Shown here one piece after another: positions 53,172 through 62,180 of a stretch of 64,000 bases of DNA; the stretch's first letter is position 1; every line of letters starts with the position of its first letter. The DNA comes from Candidatus Thiothrix anitrata (GTDB taxonomy: Bacteria; Pseudomonadota; Gammaproteobacteria; Thiotrichales; Thiotrichaceae). The stretch spans positions 833,283 through 897,282 of the forward strand of contig NZ_CP072800.1 in assembly GCF_017901155.1 (NCBI RefSeq). The letters are read 5' to 3'. The notes under the pieces were generated by a model. It made no database searches and had not been told where the DNA came from. It worked only from the letters and a program-made list of their open reading frames with translations. Both the position numbers and the translations under genes were made by a program.

Positions 53172-54185
53172 ATGGCTAAAGACTTAACAAACTCAGTGGT
53201 TGAACGGCAAAATATCTTAAACAATCACTATGCCCTAACCAAGGCTGAAGAACATCTTGGATTGGGAGGTATAGAGTTTAAAGGTGAGTATGTTTTCACC
53301 AAGCAACAGGTGATGGAATTATTTGCTATCAGCGATACAACGGTAGAACGCTATATCGTAGCGCATGGTGAAGAACTGAGAAGTAACGGTTACATACTCC
53401 TTAAAGGAAAAAATCTTAAGGAATTCAAGGAATTATGTAATGTCTCCTTCATTAATGAAGGTAACAAAGTACCCATGCTAGGGCTGTTCAACTTCCGTGC
53501 CGTGCTAAATTTAGCCATGCTGTTGACCGAAAGCGAACGAGCGAAAGCTATCCGTAGTCGCTTGCTGGATATTGTACTAGATGTGTTGGCTGAGCGAGTG
53601 GGTGGAAAAACAACTTATATCAACCAACGTGATGAACATTATCTGCTAGCCGCTTATCAGGAAGAGGGATACCGCAAGCAGTTCACCGACGCGCTGGATA
53701 ATTTTGTCGAAGGTAATCAGTACAAATATGGGCGTTTTACCAATCTTATTTATCAAAGCATCTTTCGTGAAAATGCGGCTGAATACCGCCAGATTTTGAA
53801 TCTCAATGAACATGATGGTACACGAGAAACCATGTATTCCGAGGTTTTGACCCTGATCGCTAGTTATGAATCCGGTATCGCCCATGAGCTTGAACGTGAA
53901 TCCCAACGTCTTGGACGCAAGTTGACCCAAAAAGAAACAACTGCCCTATTCAAAACCTTTGAAGCACATCCATTATTCAAACCGTTGATGCTGGATGCTC
54001 GTACCAAAATGGCGAGCCGTGACTTATGTTTTCGGGATGCGTTGCATCAACGCCTTGAGGCTTATATCCAGTCGGTTCCTCAAGGCGACTTTGAGCGGTT
54101 TCTGGGAGAAACCAGCAAGTCGCTAGAGGAACGCTTGAATGACCCGGAAACCTTGGCAGTATTCAAGCGTTTGAAGGATCGTTGA
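53172..54185 (+). CDS. DNA-binding protein paired with Doc toxin, probable antitoxin
   Basis: 337 residues from ATG 53172 (AAGGGG 8 bases upstream). N-terminus: helix-turn-helix-like GEYVFTKQQVMELFAISDTTVERYIVAHGEELRSNGYILLKGKNLKEF. The second part has GLFNFRAVLNLAMLLTESERAKAIRSRLLDIVLDVLAERVGGKTTYI, similar to the regulators found beside type I restriction genes and Fic/Doc toxins. It lies between hsdS and the Doc gene, one base from the latter. I infer an antitoxin or autoregulator role; a RhuM-like role is the alternative. Confidence 0.7.
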   Translation: MAKDLTNSVVERQNILNNHYALTKAEEHLGLGGIEFKGEYVFTKQQVMELFAISDTTVERYIVAHGEELRSNGYILLKGKNLKEFKELCNVSFINEGNKVPMLGLFNFRAVLNLAMLLTESERAKAIRSRLLDIVLDVLAERVGGKTTYINQRDEHYLLAAYQEEGYRKQFTDALDNFVEGNQYKYGRFTNLIYQSIFRENAAEYRQILNLNEHDGTRETMYSEVLTLIASYESGIAHELERESQRLGRKLTQKETTALFKTFEAHPLFKPLMLDARTKMASRDLCFRDALHQRLEAYIQSVPQGDFERFLGETSKSLEERLNDPETLAVFKRLKDR

Positions 54186-54186
54186 G

Positions 54187-54636
54187 ATGGATGACTTGCC
54201 CATTTTCTACTTTGATCTTGCCCATGCCATTGAGGTTCACGATTGGATTATTGAACATTCGGGTGGTTTGCACGGAATACGTGACTTGAATCCACTGGAA
54301 AGCGTTCTCGATCATATCCAGAATGATGGCTACTATCCGGGCATTATCCCAAAATTGACCCACTTGGTATTTTCTATCAACAAGTTCCATGCCTTCAATG
54401 ATGGTAACAAACGTTCCAGCATTGCTTTGGGAACGTTTTTTCTGGCGTTAAATGGCTATGATTATTGCATCAAGAAGTTCGTGCTGGAAATGGAAAATAT
54501 GGCGGTTTGGGTAGCTGATGGCAAGATTGGCAAAGACTTGCTAGAGCGTATTATTGAGTCCATTTTGCTGGAAACAGATTATAGTGAAACACTCAAACTG
54601 GAAATTCTGGATTGTTTACAACGAGGGCAAGCCTGA
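54187..54636 (+). CDS. doc: Death-on-curing (Doc/Fic) family toxin
   Basis: 149 residues. Doc signature: GIRDLNPLESVLDHIQND and the catalytic loop HAFNDGNKRSSIALGTFFLALNGY (HxFxDGNKR, about 70-80). Phage P1 Doc phosphorylates EF-Tu; relatives AMPylate targets. The full motif is present, so it should be active and need its antitoxin. Its stop overlaps the hsdR start (TGATG), so it is translated as part of the restriction operon. Confidence 0.92.
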   Translation: MDDLPIFYFDLAHAIEVHDWIIEHSGGLHGIRDLNPLESVLDHIQNDGYYPGIIPKLTHLVFSINKFHAFNDGNKRSSIALGTFFLALNGYDYCIKKFVLEMENMAVWVADGKIGKDLLERIIESILLETDYSETLKLEILDCLQRGQA

Positions 54637-57600
54637 TGCCAGCCGGAAAGACCCATACCGAAGACCGTTTTGAAGCTGCCATCGAAGCGGATTTGCTGGA
54701 ATTGGGCGGTTATGTTCCCGATGACAATCCTTATGACAAGGCTTACGCCTTCAAGCCCGATAGCGTCCTACGTTTCATCGAAGCGACGCAACCTAAACAA
54801 TGGCAGGCATTTCAGCGCATCCACTCTGACAACAGTCGCAAGCATCTGCTGGAAAGCCTGCACAAAGAGCTTGCCAATAAGGGCATGTTGCACGTCCTAC
54901 GCCACGGTTATAAGTGTTTGGGCAAGCCATTTCGAGTTGCCTACTTCGCTCCCAATAACCAACTGAACCCAGATACGTGGAAGCTGTACGCTGAAAATCA
55001 CCTCAGTGTCACCCGCCAGCTTTATTTCAGTGAACAGGACAGCAAATCACTGGATATGGTGCTGTTCCTGAATGGTTTACCCATTGCTACGCTGGAACTT
55101 AAAAATGAAATGTCGGGTAGTGAAACGGTAGAGAATGCGAAAAAGCAGTACAAAGAAGATCGCAACCCCAAGGAATTGCTGTTTACCTTCAAACGGCGGG
55201 CATTGGTGCATTTTGCAGTGGATACCACTCAGGTTTACATGACCACCGAACTGAAGGGAAAACAGACCCATTTCCTGCCGTTCAATCGTGGGTACAAACA
55301 CGGGGCAGGTAATCCCCCGGTTGAAAATGCGTATGCTACGGCTTATTTGTGGCGTGAGGTGTTAGCGCGTGACAGCCTGTTGTCGATTCTCGGCAAATTC
55401 ATGCACCTGCAAGTGGAAGAGAAAAAGCTGTATAGCCCGACAGGGATTACCCGCATTCAGAAAGAAATGCTGATTTTCCCGCGTTATCACCAACTGGATG
55501 TGGTGCGTAAATTGGTTGCCCATACCCGTGCTGTGGGTGCGGGGCGTAATTACCTGATTCAACATTCTGCCGGTTCGGGGAAATCCAATTCCATCGCGTG
55601 GTTGGCGCATCATCTGGCAAGTTTGCACAATGCAGCGGATGAAAAGATATTCGATACCACCATAGTGGTCACAGACCGGCGGGTACTGGATCAGCAGTTA
55701 CAGAAAACCATCTACCAGTTTGAACACAAGGAAGGGGTCATCAAGCGCATCGACGAAAATACTCGCCAATTGGTAGATGCACTGACCAGCCACACTCCAA
55801 TAATTATTTGCACCTTGCAGAAATTCCCGTTTGTAGTCGAAACCATCGACAAGCTCAACAAAGAAAATGCTGAACAAGTCGATGGTGATAAAGGGGCTTA
55901 TCAGCCGTTGCAGTGGAGTACCAAGGGCAAACGCTTTGCCGTGATCGTGGATGAGGCGCACAGTTCCCAAACGGGTGAAAATGCGATGGATTTGAAAGGT
56001 ATCCTCAATCAGGAGGGTATTCAGGAAGCCGCCAAGCAGTACCTAGAAGCACATTACGATGAATATGGCGATGTAGAAGGCGATATTGACCCGCTGGAAT
56101 CGGCTGTGCGTACCATGATGAAACGCGGTAAGCAGGAAAACATCAGTTTTTTCGGCTTTACCGCCACCCCCAAATACAAAACCAAGTATATCTTTGATGA
56201 GCCGGGGGTCAGTGGTAAAGCACCGTTTCACGAATACACCATGAAACAGGCGATTGAAGAGAAATTCATCCTTGATGTGTTGGCGAATTACACCACTTAC
56301 GACACGTTTTACCAGCTCAAACTGAAAAGCGAAGATGACCCGGAAGTGGTGCGAACCCCGACCACCAAGGCATTGATGCGTTTTGCGTCCTTACACCCAA
56401 CGGTCATCCAGCAAAAAACCGAAATCATCATTGAACATTTCCGCCAACACGTCCGGGCTAAAATCGCGGGACGTGCCAAGGCGATGGTGGTGACGGAATC
56501 ACGCTTACACGCGGTACGCTACAAACGCGCTTTTGATGCTTACATCCAGAAAAAAGGCTACACCGACGTGCGTACCTTGGTTGCCTTTTCGGGTACGGTC
56601 AATGATAAGGATATTCCCGGCAGCAGCTTTACCGAAGTGCAAATGAACAAGGGCATCAATGAACAGGAATTACCGGAACAATTCGATAGCAATGAATATC
56701 AAGTATTGTTGGTGGCAGAAAAATACCAGACTGGTTTTGACCAGCCGTATCTGCACACCATGTACGTGGATAAGTGCCTGTCCGGGATTCAGGCAGTCCA
56801 AACCCTGTCACGCCTGAACCGAACCTGTGCGGGCAAAACCGATACCTTTGTGTTGGATTTCAGGAATAAGACCGACGACATCTACAAGGCATTCAAACCC
56901 TTTTATGAAGTCACCCAAGCAGAAGATTTGCTGGATGCGCACAAGCTCTATAACTTGCAGCATCAGGTGATGGAATACTGTTTATTCACAGTGGATGATA
57001 CCTTGAGTTTTTACCGCTGCTTTGACCCGCTCAAAGATAAAATCAACCCGAAAGACCACGCGAAAATGAATAGCTTGCTAGACAAGGCTGTCGTGCGTTT
57101 TTGTGCATTGGAGGAAGCCCAACAAAATCAATTCAAAAGCCAGTTGGTCAATTTCCGCAATACCTACGCTTTTCTGTCACAAGTGATCCCGTTTCAAGAT
57201 CAAGAACTGGAAATGTTGTACGTCTATGCCCGCTTTTTGCTAACCAAACTGCCACGCCGACCCTTTGTCGATACCGAGAGGGTTGATGATCTGGTTGACC
57301 TTGAATTTTATCGTGCTGAGAAGCAGGAAGCACAGCGCATCCAACTGAATGACGGCAAAGAGGCTGACCCACTGAAAGCACCCACCGATGTGGGAACAGG
57401 GGGCGGTAAAGATGAACGGGTTGCCCTTTCGCGCCTGATTGACTTGCTGAATGAGCGTTTCGGTGGTGATTTTACCCAAGCGGATGAGCTTTTCTTCAAC
57501 CAGATTCAACAGCAGGCAGTAGAAGATACTACCCTGCAACAAGCCGCTAAGGTCAACAGCTTCGAGGACTTCAAAAGCCTACTGAAAGAAGCTTTGAATG

Positions 57601-57755
57601 GGCTAATTGTCGAGCGCATGGATGACAATGAAGCCCTGTTTGCCCGTATGATGGCTGACGATGAATTCAACTCAACCGCTTTCGACTGGATGGCAGAGCG
57701 GATTTATCGGCAACTGGATAAGCCGGATAGCGGGGATGATGATCAGACAGATTAA
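54636..57755 (+). CDS. hsdR: Type I restriction-modification system, endonuclease/translocase subunit
   Basis: 1039 residues from ATG 54636. PD-(D/E)XK nuclease near the N-terminus: VLFLNGLPIATLELKNEMSG (about 145-165). SF2 helicase: QHSAGSGKSNSIAWLAHHL (Walker A, about 308), TTIVVTDRRVLDQQLQ, VDEAHSSQTG (DEAH-like, about 437), FFGFTATPKYKT, AEKYQTGFDQPYLHTMYVDK, VQTLSRLNRTCAGK. It cuts distant from the site after ATP-driven translocation on unmodified DNA. The start overlaps the Doc stop. All motor and nuclease motifs are intact, so the system should restrict DNA. Confidence 0.95.
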   Translation: MPAGKTHTEDRFEAAIEADLLELGGYVPDDNPYDKAYAFKPDSVLRFIEATQPKQWQAFQRIHSDNSRKHLLESLHKELANKGMLHVLRHGYKCLGKPFRVAYFAPNNQLNPDTWKLYAENHLSVTRQLYFSEQDSKSLDMVLFLNGLPIATLELKNEMSGSETVENAKKQYKEDRNPKELLFTFKRRALVHFAVDTTQVYMTTELKGKQTHFLPFNRGYKHGAGNPPVENAYATAYLWREVLARDSLLSILGKFMHLQVEEKKLYSPTGITRIQKEMLIFPRYHQLDVVRKLVAHTRAVGAGRNYLIQHSAGSGKSNSIAWLAHHLASLHNAADEKIFDTTIVVTDRRVLDQQLQKTIYQFEHKEGVIKRIDENTRQLVDALTSHTPIIICTLQKFPFVVETIDKLNKENAEQVDGDKGAYQPLQWSTKGKRFAVIVDEAHSSQTGENAMDLKGILNQEGIQEAAKQYLEAHYDEYGDVEGDIDPLESAVRTMMKRGKQENISFFGFTATPKYKTKYIFDEPGVSGKAPFHEYTMKQAIEEKFILDVLANYTTYDTFYQLKLKSEDDPEVVRTPTTKALMRFASLHPTVIQQKTEIIIEHFRQHVRAKIAGRAKAMVVTESRLHAVRYKRAFDAYIQKKGYTDVRTLVAFSGTVNDKDIPGSSFTEVQMNKGINEQELPEQFDSNEYQVLLVAEKYQTGFDQPYLHTMYVDKCLSGIQAVQTLSRLNRTCAGKTDTFVLDFRNKTDDIYKAFKPFYEVTQAEDLLDAHKLYNLQHQVMEYCLFTVDDTLSFYRCFDPLKDKINPKDHAKMNSLLDKAVVRFCALEEAQQNQFKSQLVNFRNTYAFLSQVIPFQDQELEMLYVYARFLLTKLPRRPFVDTERVDDLVDLEFYRAEKQEAQRIQLNDGKEADPLKAPTDVGTGGGKDERVALSRLIDLLNERFGGDFTQADELFFNQIQQQAVEDTTLQQAAKVNSFEDFKSLLKEALNGLIVERMDDNEALFARMMADDEFNSTAFDWMAERIYRQLDKPDSGDDDQTD

Positions 57756-58087
57756 CGGTCAAGCCTTAATTGTTATACACTGATGGCAAGCCCTGCTGTC
57801 CACGAAGCCTTAAGTTCCACTTGGGATACGTTTCACCTCTGTGAAACATAGTGGCAGCGGGGTTATTTCCTCGCTCATGTCTTCCCATCAAGAACCAATC
57901 AAGAAAATACACCGTAAAAACAGCCTTAACTCATTGATTTTTGGCTATCTGGTTGAATGTTGATCATTTTGAATCAAAACACGATCAAGAAATTTCATTC
58001 ATGCCCAACTGGGATGAAATCGCCTTTGCTTCGTGCTGTGTCATAACAAGATATAACAGAATTTGCCTAAATTCAGCCATTAGGTGA
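57756..58087. other. Non-coding gap with inverted repeats
   Basis: No gene is supported. GTTTCAC-CTCT-GTGAAAC (57830-57847) is a perfect 7-bp inverted repeat, and TTTTGAATCAAAA (57967-57979) another. They are candidate operators before the next gene set. Confidence 0.5.
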
Positions 58088-58369
58088 TTGCAGCGCGGCG
58101 AATTCTGCCCTATCCTAAAAAAGCAGCCCGACCAACGGGCAGCAACTGCAAAATTCTGGGACTGTTATACCCATCTTTGGCGGCAATACCGCCACAGCGA
58201 CGCAGGCGGTTTTTTTACGCCTGTAGACTACGCATCATCGGTTTTGCCGGGTATGCGTGGACTACAACACCGCTTCGGCGGAAAGAAGCGCGTCGTTTTC
58301 CAAAGAGACGATAACAGTACCCGGCAACTTTGCCCAATGTTAAAACTTTCTTTGGAGAATCAGCGATGA
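58088..58369 (+). CDS. Possible Ash/Icd-like small ORF
   Basis: A 93-codon frame in which the pieces QRAATAKFWDCYTHLWRQY, DYASSVLPGMRGLQHRFGGKK recall the Ash/Icd-like ORFs of P4-type elements. A second frame (58084-58314) overlaps it, and the DNA also forms hairpins (GCCCGACCAACGGGC near 58127), so the strand may act mainly as an RNA (as the P4 CI RNA region does). I see no good ribosome site. It overlaps the next gene by 4 bases. Confidence 0.3.
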   Translation: MQRGEFCPILKKQPDQRAATAKFWDCYTHLWRQYRHSDAGGFFTPVDYASSVLPGMRGLQHRFGGKKRVVFQRDDNSTRQLCPMLKLSLENQR

Positions 58370-58701
58370 ACGCTAACCCTATGGGCGCATTGCGTCCTGC
58401 ACATGGCTATCTGCCCGCCTTCCCGCGTGTGCCAACAGCCGCACGTAAACCCAAAAAACGCCCGCTTACCTATCGCCGTACCGATACCGGCTTGATTGCC
58501 TACCATCACCGCCAACCCGTTGCATGGATCGTGCAAGGCTACCATTCAGGTCAATTGAACCAACAGCCGAAAACCTGCCATTTTGTCGATGTGGCATACC
58601 ACCGCCAAACCACCCACGGCATCAACCTTGAAACCGCCGATTTTGAGACAGTCACGCAAGCCGTCACCTTCATCAATGGCGTGTTTGGGGGTGCTGCATG
58701 A
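58366..58701 (+). CDS. Unknown 111-residue island protein
   Basis: ATG 58366 with GGAG upstream. N-terminus rich in Pro/Arg/Lys (PRVPTAARKPKKRPLTYRR), then TGLIAYHHRQPVAWIVQGYHSGQ and HFVDVAYHRQTTHGINLETADFETVTQAVTFINGVFGG. It is probably soluble. The function is unknown. Its stop overlaps the start of the second AlpA-like gene (ATGA); it opens a run of ATGA-coupled genes to 60075. Confidence 0.7.
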   Translation: MNANPMGALRPAHGYLPAFPRVPTAARKPKKRPLTYRRTDTGLIAYHHRQPVAWIVQGYHSGQLNQQPKTCHFVDVAYHRQTTHGINLETADFETVTQAVTFINGVFGGAA

Positions 58702-58934
58702 AAACCCATACACCCGCCCCCCAATTGCCCAACACAGGCTATTCACGCTGGCAACAACTTGCCCCATTCATGCCCTTTTCACGCGAAACATGGCGGTTAT
58801 TGGTCAAAGCAGGCAAAGCCCCCCAGCCGACTTACCTTAGCAAACGCTGCAAAATCTACCCGAATGCGGAAGTGCATCGCTGGTTTGCTGACCCCAACAA
58901 TTACCGCACCCAACGGCAAGGGGGTGAAGCATGA
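58698..58934 (+). CDS. AlpA-like DNA-binding protein (copy 2)
   Basis: 78 residues, clearly a paralogue of 47124-47357: TGYSRWQQLAPFMPFSRETWRLLVKAGKAPQPTYLSKRC then KIYPNAEVHRWFADPNNYR. The differences are mostly in the N-terminal 12 residues and the tail (QRQGGEA). Two AlpA copies in one island suggest either duplication or two nested elements with separate excision or replication control. It is coupled at both ends by ATGA overlaps. Confidence 0.85.
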   Translation: MKTHTPAPQLPNTGYSRWQQLAPFMPFSRETWRLLVKAGKAPQPTYLSKRCKIYPNAEVHRWFADPNNYRTQRQGGEA

Positions 58935-59803
58935 GCCTTGCCCGTGATTTGATTGATGCAGCATTGGCAGCGGATTTGACGCAAAACGAATTGCGCGTCT
59001 TCCTTGCCCTGTTCCGCCAAACGCTATGCTACGGCAAAACCGCCGACCCTTTGAACATGAAGCGATTGGCAACCCTAACCGCCATCCGTAAAGATCGGCT
59101 TGCCCCGGCGATTGCTGGCGTAACCGACAAAGGTTTGTTTGCGGCGCAACCTCACCCCGCGTTTGAGTTTGAATACCGCATCCCGGCGGATTTTCTCGCA
59201 GCGTACCCCGATGGTTTTTTTGTGCCTGCCCTTCCAAAAAACGGGGAGGCTTTCCGTTTTTCGGGCGAAACTTCCGAAAAATGGGAACATACATCTATAT
59301 ACCTTACTTCCTCTAACCTTACCCCTACCACTACCCCGCCGCCGGAAATTCCCCCAACGGATGCTAGTCGCCGTGGTGATTTGTCAGTCAACAGCGAAGC
59401 GCAAGCCTTGCCCTATCCTGCCAGTTTTGGCAAGCAAGGGCGCAAATCCGCCGCCCGCATTCTCGACGGTTTGACCCCGGACAATGCCCGCGATTGCCTG
59501 CTGTTGCTTTCCAGTGCGATGGATGCAGGAAAAGTAAAATCCCCCTTGGGCTATTTGCACCAACTCGCACAAGCCGCCCGTGGCGGTACGCTGGATTGCA
59601 GCGCATTACAGGCACACCAGCAAGCCGCGCAAAACCGTACCGATACCGAGCGCACCGCCCAATTACGCGCCTTGCTGGATGATATACGCGGGCTGGATGC
59701 ACTGTTTGCCCATGCGGGAATGCCAATGGATGCCATCACCGCAGCCAAACGCGCCGTATTGATTGCCGAATACAACGCCATCCGGCAGGCGGTGCAAGCA
59801 TGA
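58931..59803 (+). CDS. Winged-helix replication-type protein
   Basis: 290 residues. The N-terminal part (about 5-90: DLIDAALAADLTQNELRVFLALFRQTLCYGKTADPLNMKRLATLTAIRKDRLAPAIAGVTDKGLF) resembles the winged-helix domain of phage replication protein O. A Pro/Thr-rich linker follows (TPTTTPPPEIPPTD), then a helical C-terminus (RILDGLTPDNARDCLLLLSSAMDAGKVKSPLGYLHQLAQAARGG), reminiscent of primase/helicase-loader tails. A role in island replication is inferred. It overlaps both neighbours by four bases. Confidence 0.65.
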   Translation: MSLARDLIDAALAADLTQNELRVFLALFRQTLCYGKTADPLNMKRLATLTAIRKDRLAPAIAGVTDKGLFAAQPHPAFEFEYRIPADFLAAYPDGFFVPALPKNGEAFRFSGETSEKWEHTSIYLTSSNLTPTTTPPPEIPPTDASRRGDLSVNSEAQALPYPASFGKQGRKSAARILDGLTPDNARDCLLLLSSAMDAGKVKSPLGYLHQLAQAARGGTLDCSALQAHQQAAQNRTDTERTAQLRALLDDIRGLDALFAHAGMPMDAITAAKRAVLIAEYNAIRQAVQA

Positions 59804-60075
59804 ATAACCTAACCGCTTTGCTTGCTGCTGTTGAATGGGATGTGGTGTATCAGACCATCGGCAAACTGTTAACGCTGTTGGCTTGCTTGTATTGCTGCTA
59901 CGTCATGGGTAATTACGGGTATGCCTTGGGTTTGCTGTCTGCTTTGCTATTGGCGGGATCATCCACCCTGCTTTGCTTGTTTTTTACCGCATTCACTTGG
60001 GCTTTCATTCGAGTTGAACCGGGTAAAAGCCTGATCGGCATTATTGGCGCGGTTTGCGCCGCAATGGTGGTGTGA
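59800..60075 (+). CDS. Small integral membrane protein
   Basis: 91 residues with three hydrophobic stretches: LLTLLACLYCCYVMGNYGYALGL, LSALLLAGSSTLLCLFFTAFTWAF and LIGIIGAVCAAMVV. It looks like a three-helix inner-membrane protein. No family recognised. It is coupled to the winged-helix gene (ATGA) and ends 8 bases before the larger membrane protein, so the two may form a complex. Confidence 0.7.
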   Translation: MNNLTALLAAVEWDVVYQTIGKLLTLLACLYCCYVMGNYGYALGLLSALLLAGSSTLLCLFFTAFTWAFIRVEPGKSLIGIIGAVCAAMVV

Positions 60076-60083
60076 GGTGCAAC

Positions 60084-61457
60084 ATGAATACTGAAATCGA
60101 AATCCGCAAAAAGATTGAATGGCATCTGGCGAAGATTGCCGACCTGAAAAGGCATCTGGCTTACATTGATGGCTTGCTGGCAACATCCAAATGGTTAACC
60201 TTCCTGCTGTTCCTGGCGTTCACCTTATCGCTGTATTTGGGCGATATTCTGCACCTGCAAACGCTGATTACCAGCTTTATGGGCAGCGCACCGGGCTTTA
60301 GCTTTTACCTGATCATTTGCCTGATGCTGGCGTATGTATTGGCAGGTATCAAACACGCGGCATACTCGCACATGGCAATGTTTGGGCGCGTGTTGGCAAT
60401 TGTTGCCGTGGTGGTATCAATGGGCTTGCTGGCGGAAGTGTTTCAATCCAGTGGCAATCAGGATACCAAAGCGCGGGTAGTGATGGAAAACAGCGCGGAA
60501 TTCAAAGCCGCCGTGAATGCCAATCCATTGGCGGGTTTGAATCTATCGGGCAATACCGGCAATTTAACCCGCTTGCAAGGCGAACTTGCCGAAGCGCAAA
60601 GCTACCTGAAAAGTTGCAAGAAAACCTGCCATATCCAGCAAGCCAAAGTGGATAAGCTGAATGCACAGATTGCCGCAGAACAAGCCGTGAATGCCGACCA
60701 TGCCAGCAATCTTGCCACCCTCACCCAGACGGCACTGCAAGCGCAAACCGAGCGTATCCGGCACATTGAGGAAAAGGGTTATAACCCTACGATCCGCAGC
60801 ATTGCCAGCATTACGGGTTTGCAGATTGCCACCGCTATTGTGTTGGTGATGCTGTTCATTTCCGCACAGTTTGAAACCTTGCATTACTGGCTATCGGAAA
60901 TGAAAGCGCGGGCATTGATGGCTTTGGATGGCGTACAAGCCGCGTTGGTGCGTTTGGAGGTGGAATACTTTCAGGCAACCGGGCTGGAATTTGACGGCAG
61001 CGCACATGCAGATTTAGAGCCGATTAACCGACCTGCCCCACGGTCACGGCAGGAAGACAAAACGGACTTTGGTTTCATCCCGCAAACTGCAAGCATGGCG
61101 CACAGTAGCGTTACGCCTGCCCTGTTCAAATGGCAGCAACAACCCGCACATGACAAACCCCGCAACGGTTTAGGCTTCATCGGCTTTGTTGACCCCGATA
61201 AACCAAAATCCCTACATGGGCATGTATTACATGGGCATGTAGCACCAGAACCAATAGCGGAAACCATTGTGTTGACTAGCCCGAATGCGCGGGAAGGGCA
61301 GGAAGACAAGGAAAGCATTTGCCCGCAATGCGGCGCACGTTTCCGCAAGGTCAACAAGCAACACCGTTTCTGTTGTTCTACATGCCGCGATAGCTGGCAC
61401 AACCAACAACAACCACAGCGGTTACGTTATCAAGGTATCCGCAAGCAACGGCAGTGA
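60084..61457 (+). CDS. Membrane protein with coiled coil and C-terminal zinc ribbon
   Basis: 457 residues. Two to three N-terminal membrane helices (WLTFLLFLAFTLSLYLGDI, FSFYLIICLMLAYVLAG, VLAIVAVVVSMGLLAEVF). A periplasmic or cytoplasmic coiled coil follows (about 160-250, LQGELAEAQSYLKSC and QAKVDKLNAQIAAEQAV), then another helix (IATAIVLVMLFISAQ). The tail is disordered and Pro-rich, with a duplicated HGHV, and then a zinc motif: CPQCGARFRKVNKQHRFCCSTCRDSWHN. This zinc ribbon is common in element-encoded regulators. The combination is unusual and I do not know a family. It is co-expressed with the preceding operon. Confidence 0.7.
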   Translation: MNTEIEIRKKIEWHLAKIADLKRHLAYIDGLLATSKWLTFLLFLAFTLSLYLGDILHLQTLITSFMGSAPGFSFYLIICLMLAYVLAGIKHAAYSHMAMFGRVLAIVAVVVSMGLLAEVFQSSGNQDTKARVVMENSAEFKAAVNANPLAGLNLSGNTGNLTRLQGELAEAQSYLKSCKKTCHIQQAKVDKLNAQIAAEQAVNADHASNLATLTQTALQAQTERIRHIEEKGYNPTIRSIASITGLQIATAIVLVMLFISAQFETLHYWLSEMKARALMALDGVQAALVRLEVEYFQATGLEFDGSAHADLEPINRPAPRSRQEDKTDFGFIPQTASMAHSSVTPALFKWQQQPAHDKPRNGLGFIGFVDPDKPKSLHGHVLHGHVAPEPIAETIVLTSPNAREGQEDKESICPQCGARFRKVNKQHRFCCSTCRDSWHNQQQPQRLRYQGIRKQRQ

Positions 61458-61568
61458 TTCATCAACAATGGGGGCGGGTAGTGATGCCTTGCCCCTGCAA
61501 ATAGGGTTTACCCATGTTAGAGACTCAAACACCCATCAAAAACCCTCTAAATAGGGTTTATTTTATAG

Positions 61569-61590
61569 TTTTTAGATGGTATTCTAAAAA
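61569..61590. promoter_or_regulatory. Inverted repeat before the recombinase gene
   Basis: TTTTTAGA and TCTAAAAA separated by TGGTAT, followed by further TTAGA half-sites (61593-61612). Direct repeats AAATAGGGTTTA at 61499 and 61550 lie upstream. A likely res-type binding site or operator for the recombinase. Confidence 0.65.
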
Positions 61591-61625
61591 CACTTAGAGC
61601 TTATTTAGAAGATTAGGGGGAATTT

Positions 61626-62177
61626 ATGGCTATCGTTGGTTATGCAAGGGTATCGAGTGTTGATCAAGACCACACCACTCAAGTGGAGCGGTTACAGGCG
61701 GCAGGTTGCAAACGGGTATTCAGCGAAAAGAAAAGCGGTACAAGCAAGCAAGGGCGTGATGCGTTGGATGAATGCCTGCAATGGATGCGCGAAGGCGATA
61801 CACTGGCAGTCACGAAAATTGACCGTCTGGCACGTTCCGCCCGTGACCTGCATAATATGGTGCATGAACTGGAAGAACGCGAAATTTCCTTGATGGTGCT
61901 GGATCAGGCGATTGATACCCGCACACCCACGGGTAAAGCCTTTTTGGGTATGCTGGCAATCTTCGCAGAATTTGAAACCAACATCCGCAAGGAACGGCAA
62001 TCAGAAGGCATTGCGAAAGCGAAAGCCGAAGGCGTTTATACTGGACGCAAGCCAACCGCCAAAGCGAAGAAAGCGCAAATAGAAGCATTGTTGGCGCAAG
62101 GCATGAGCAAGCCCAAGGTTGCCAAAGAGCTAGGCATCTGTGTGGCAAGCGTCTACAACGCACTGAAAGAGGCATAG
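61626..62177 (+). CDS. Serine recombinase (resolvase/invertase family)
   Basis: 183 residues. Catalytic domain: IVGYARVSSVDQDHTTQVERLQAAGC with the nucleophilic Ser (about 10), then DTLAVTKIDRLARSARDL and FAEFETNIRKERQSEGI. The C-terminal HTH (GRKPTAKAKKAQIEALLAQGMSKPKVAKELGICVASVYNAL) binds the res half-sites. It resolves cointegrates or inverts DNA; on an island it may resolve multimers or stabilise the element. GGGGG upstream at 61617 serves as ribosome site. Direct and inverted repeats (61499-61612) immediately upstream fit a res site. Confidence 0.93.
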   Translation: MAIVGYARVSSVDQDHTTQVERLQAAGCKRVFSEKKSGTSKQGRDALDECLQWMREGDTLAVTKIDRLARSARDLHNMVHELEEREISLMVLDQAIDTRTPTGKAFLGMLAIFAEFETNIRKERQSEGIAKAKAEGVYTGRKPTAKAKKAQIEALLAQGMSKPKVAKELGICVASVYNALKEA

Positions 62178-62180
62178 AGC

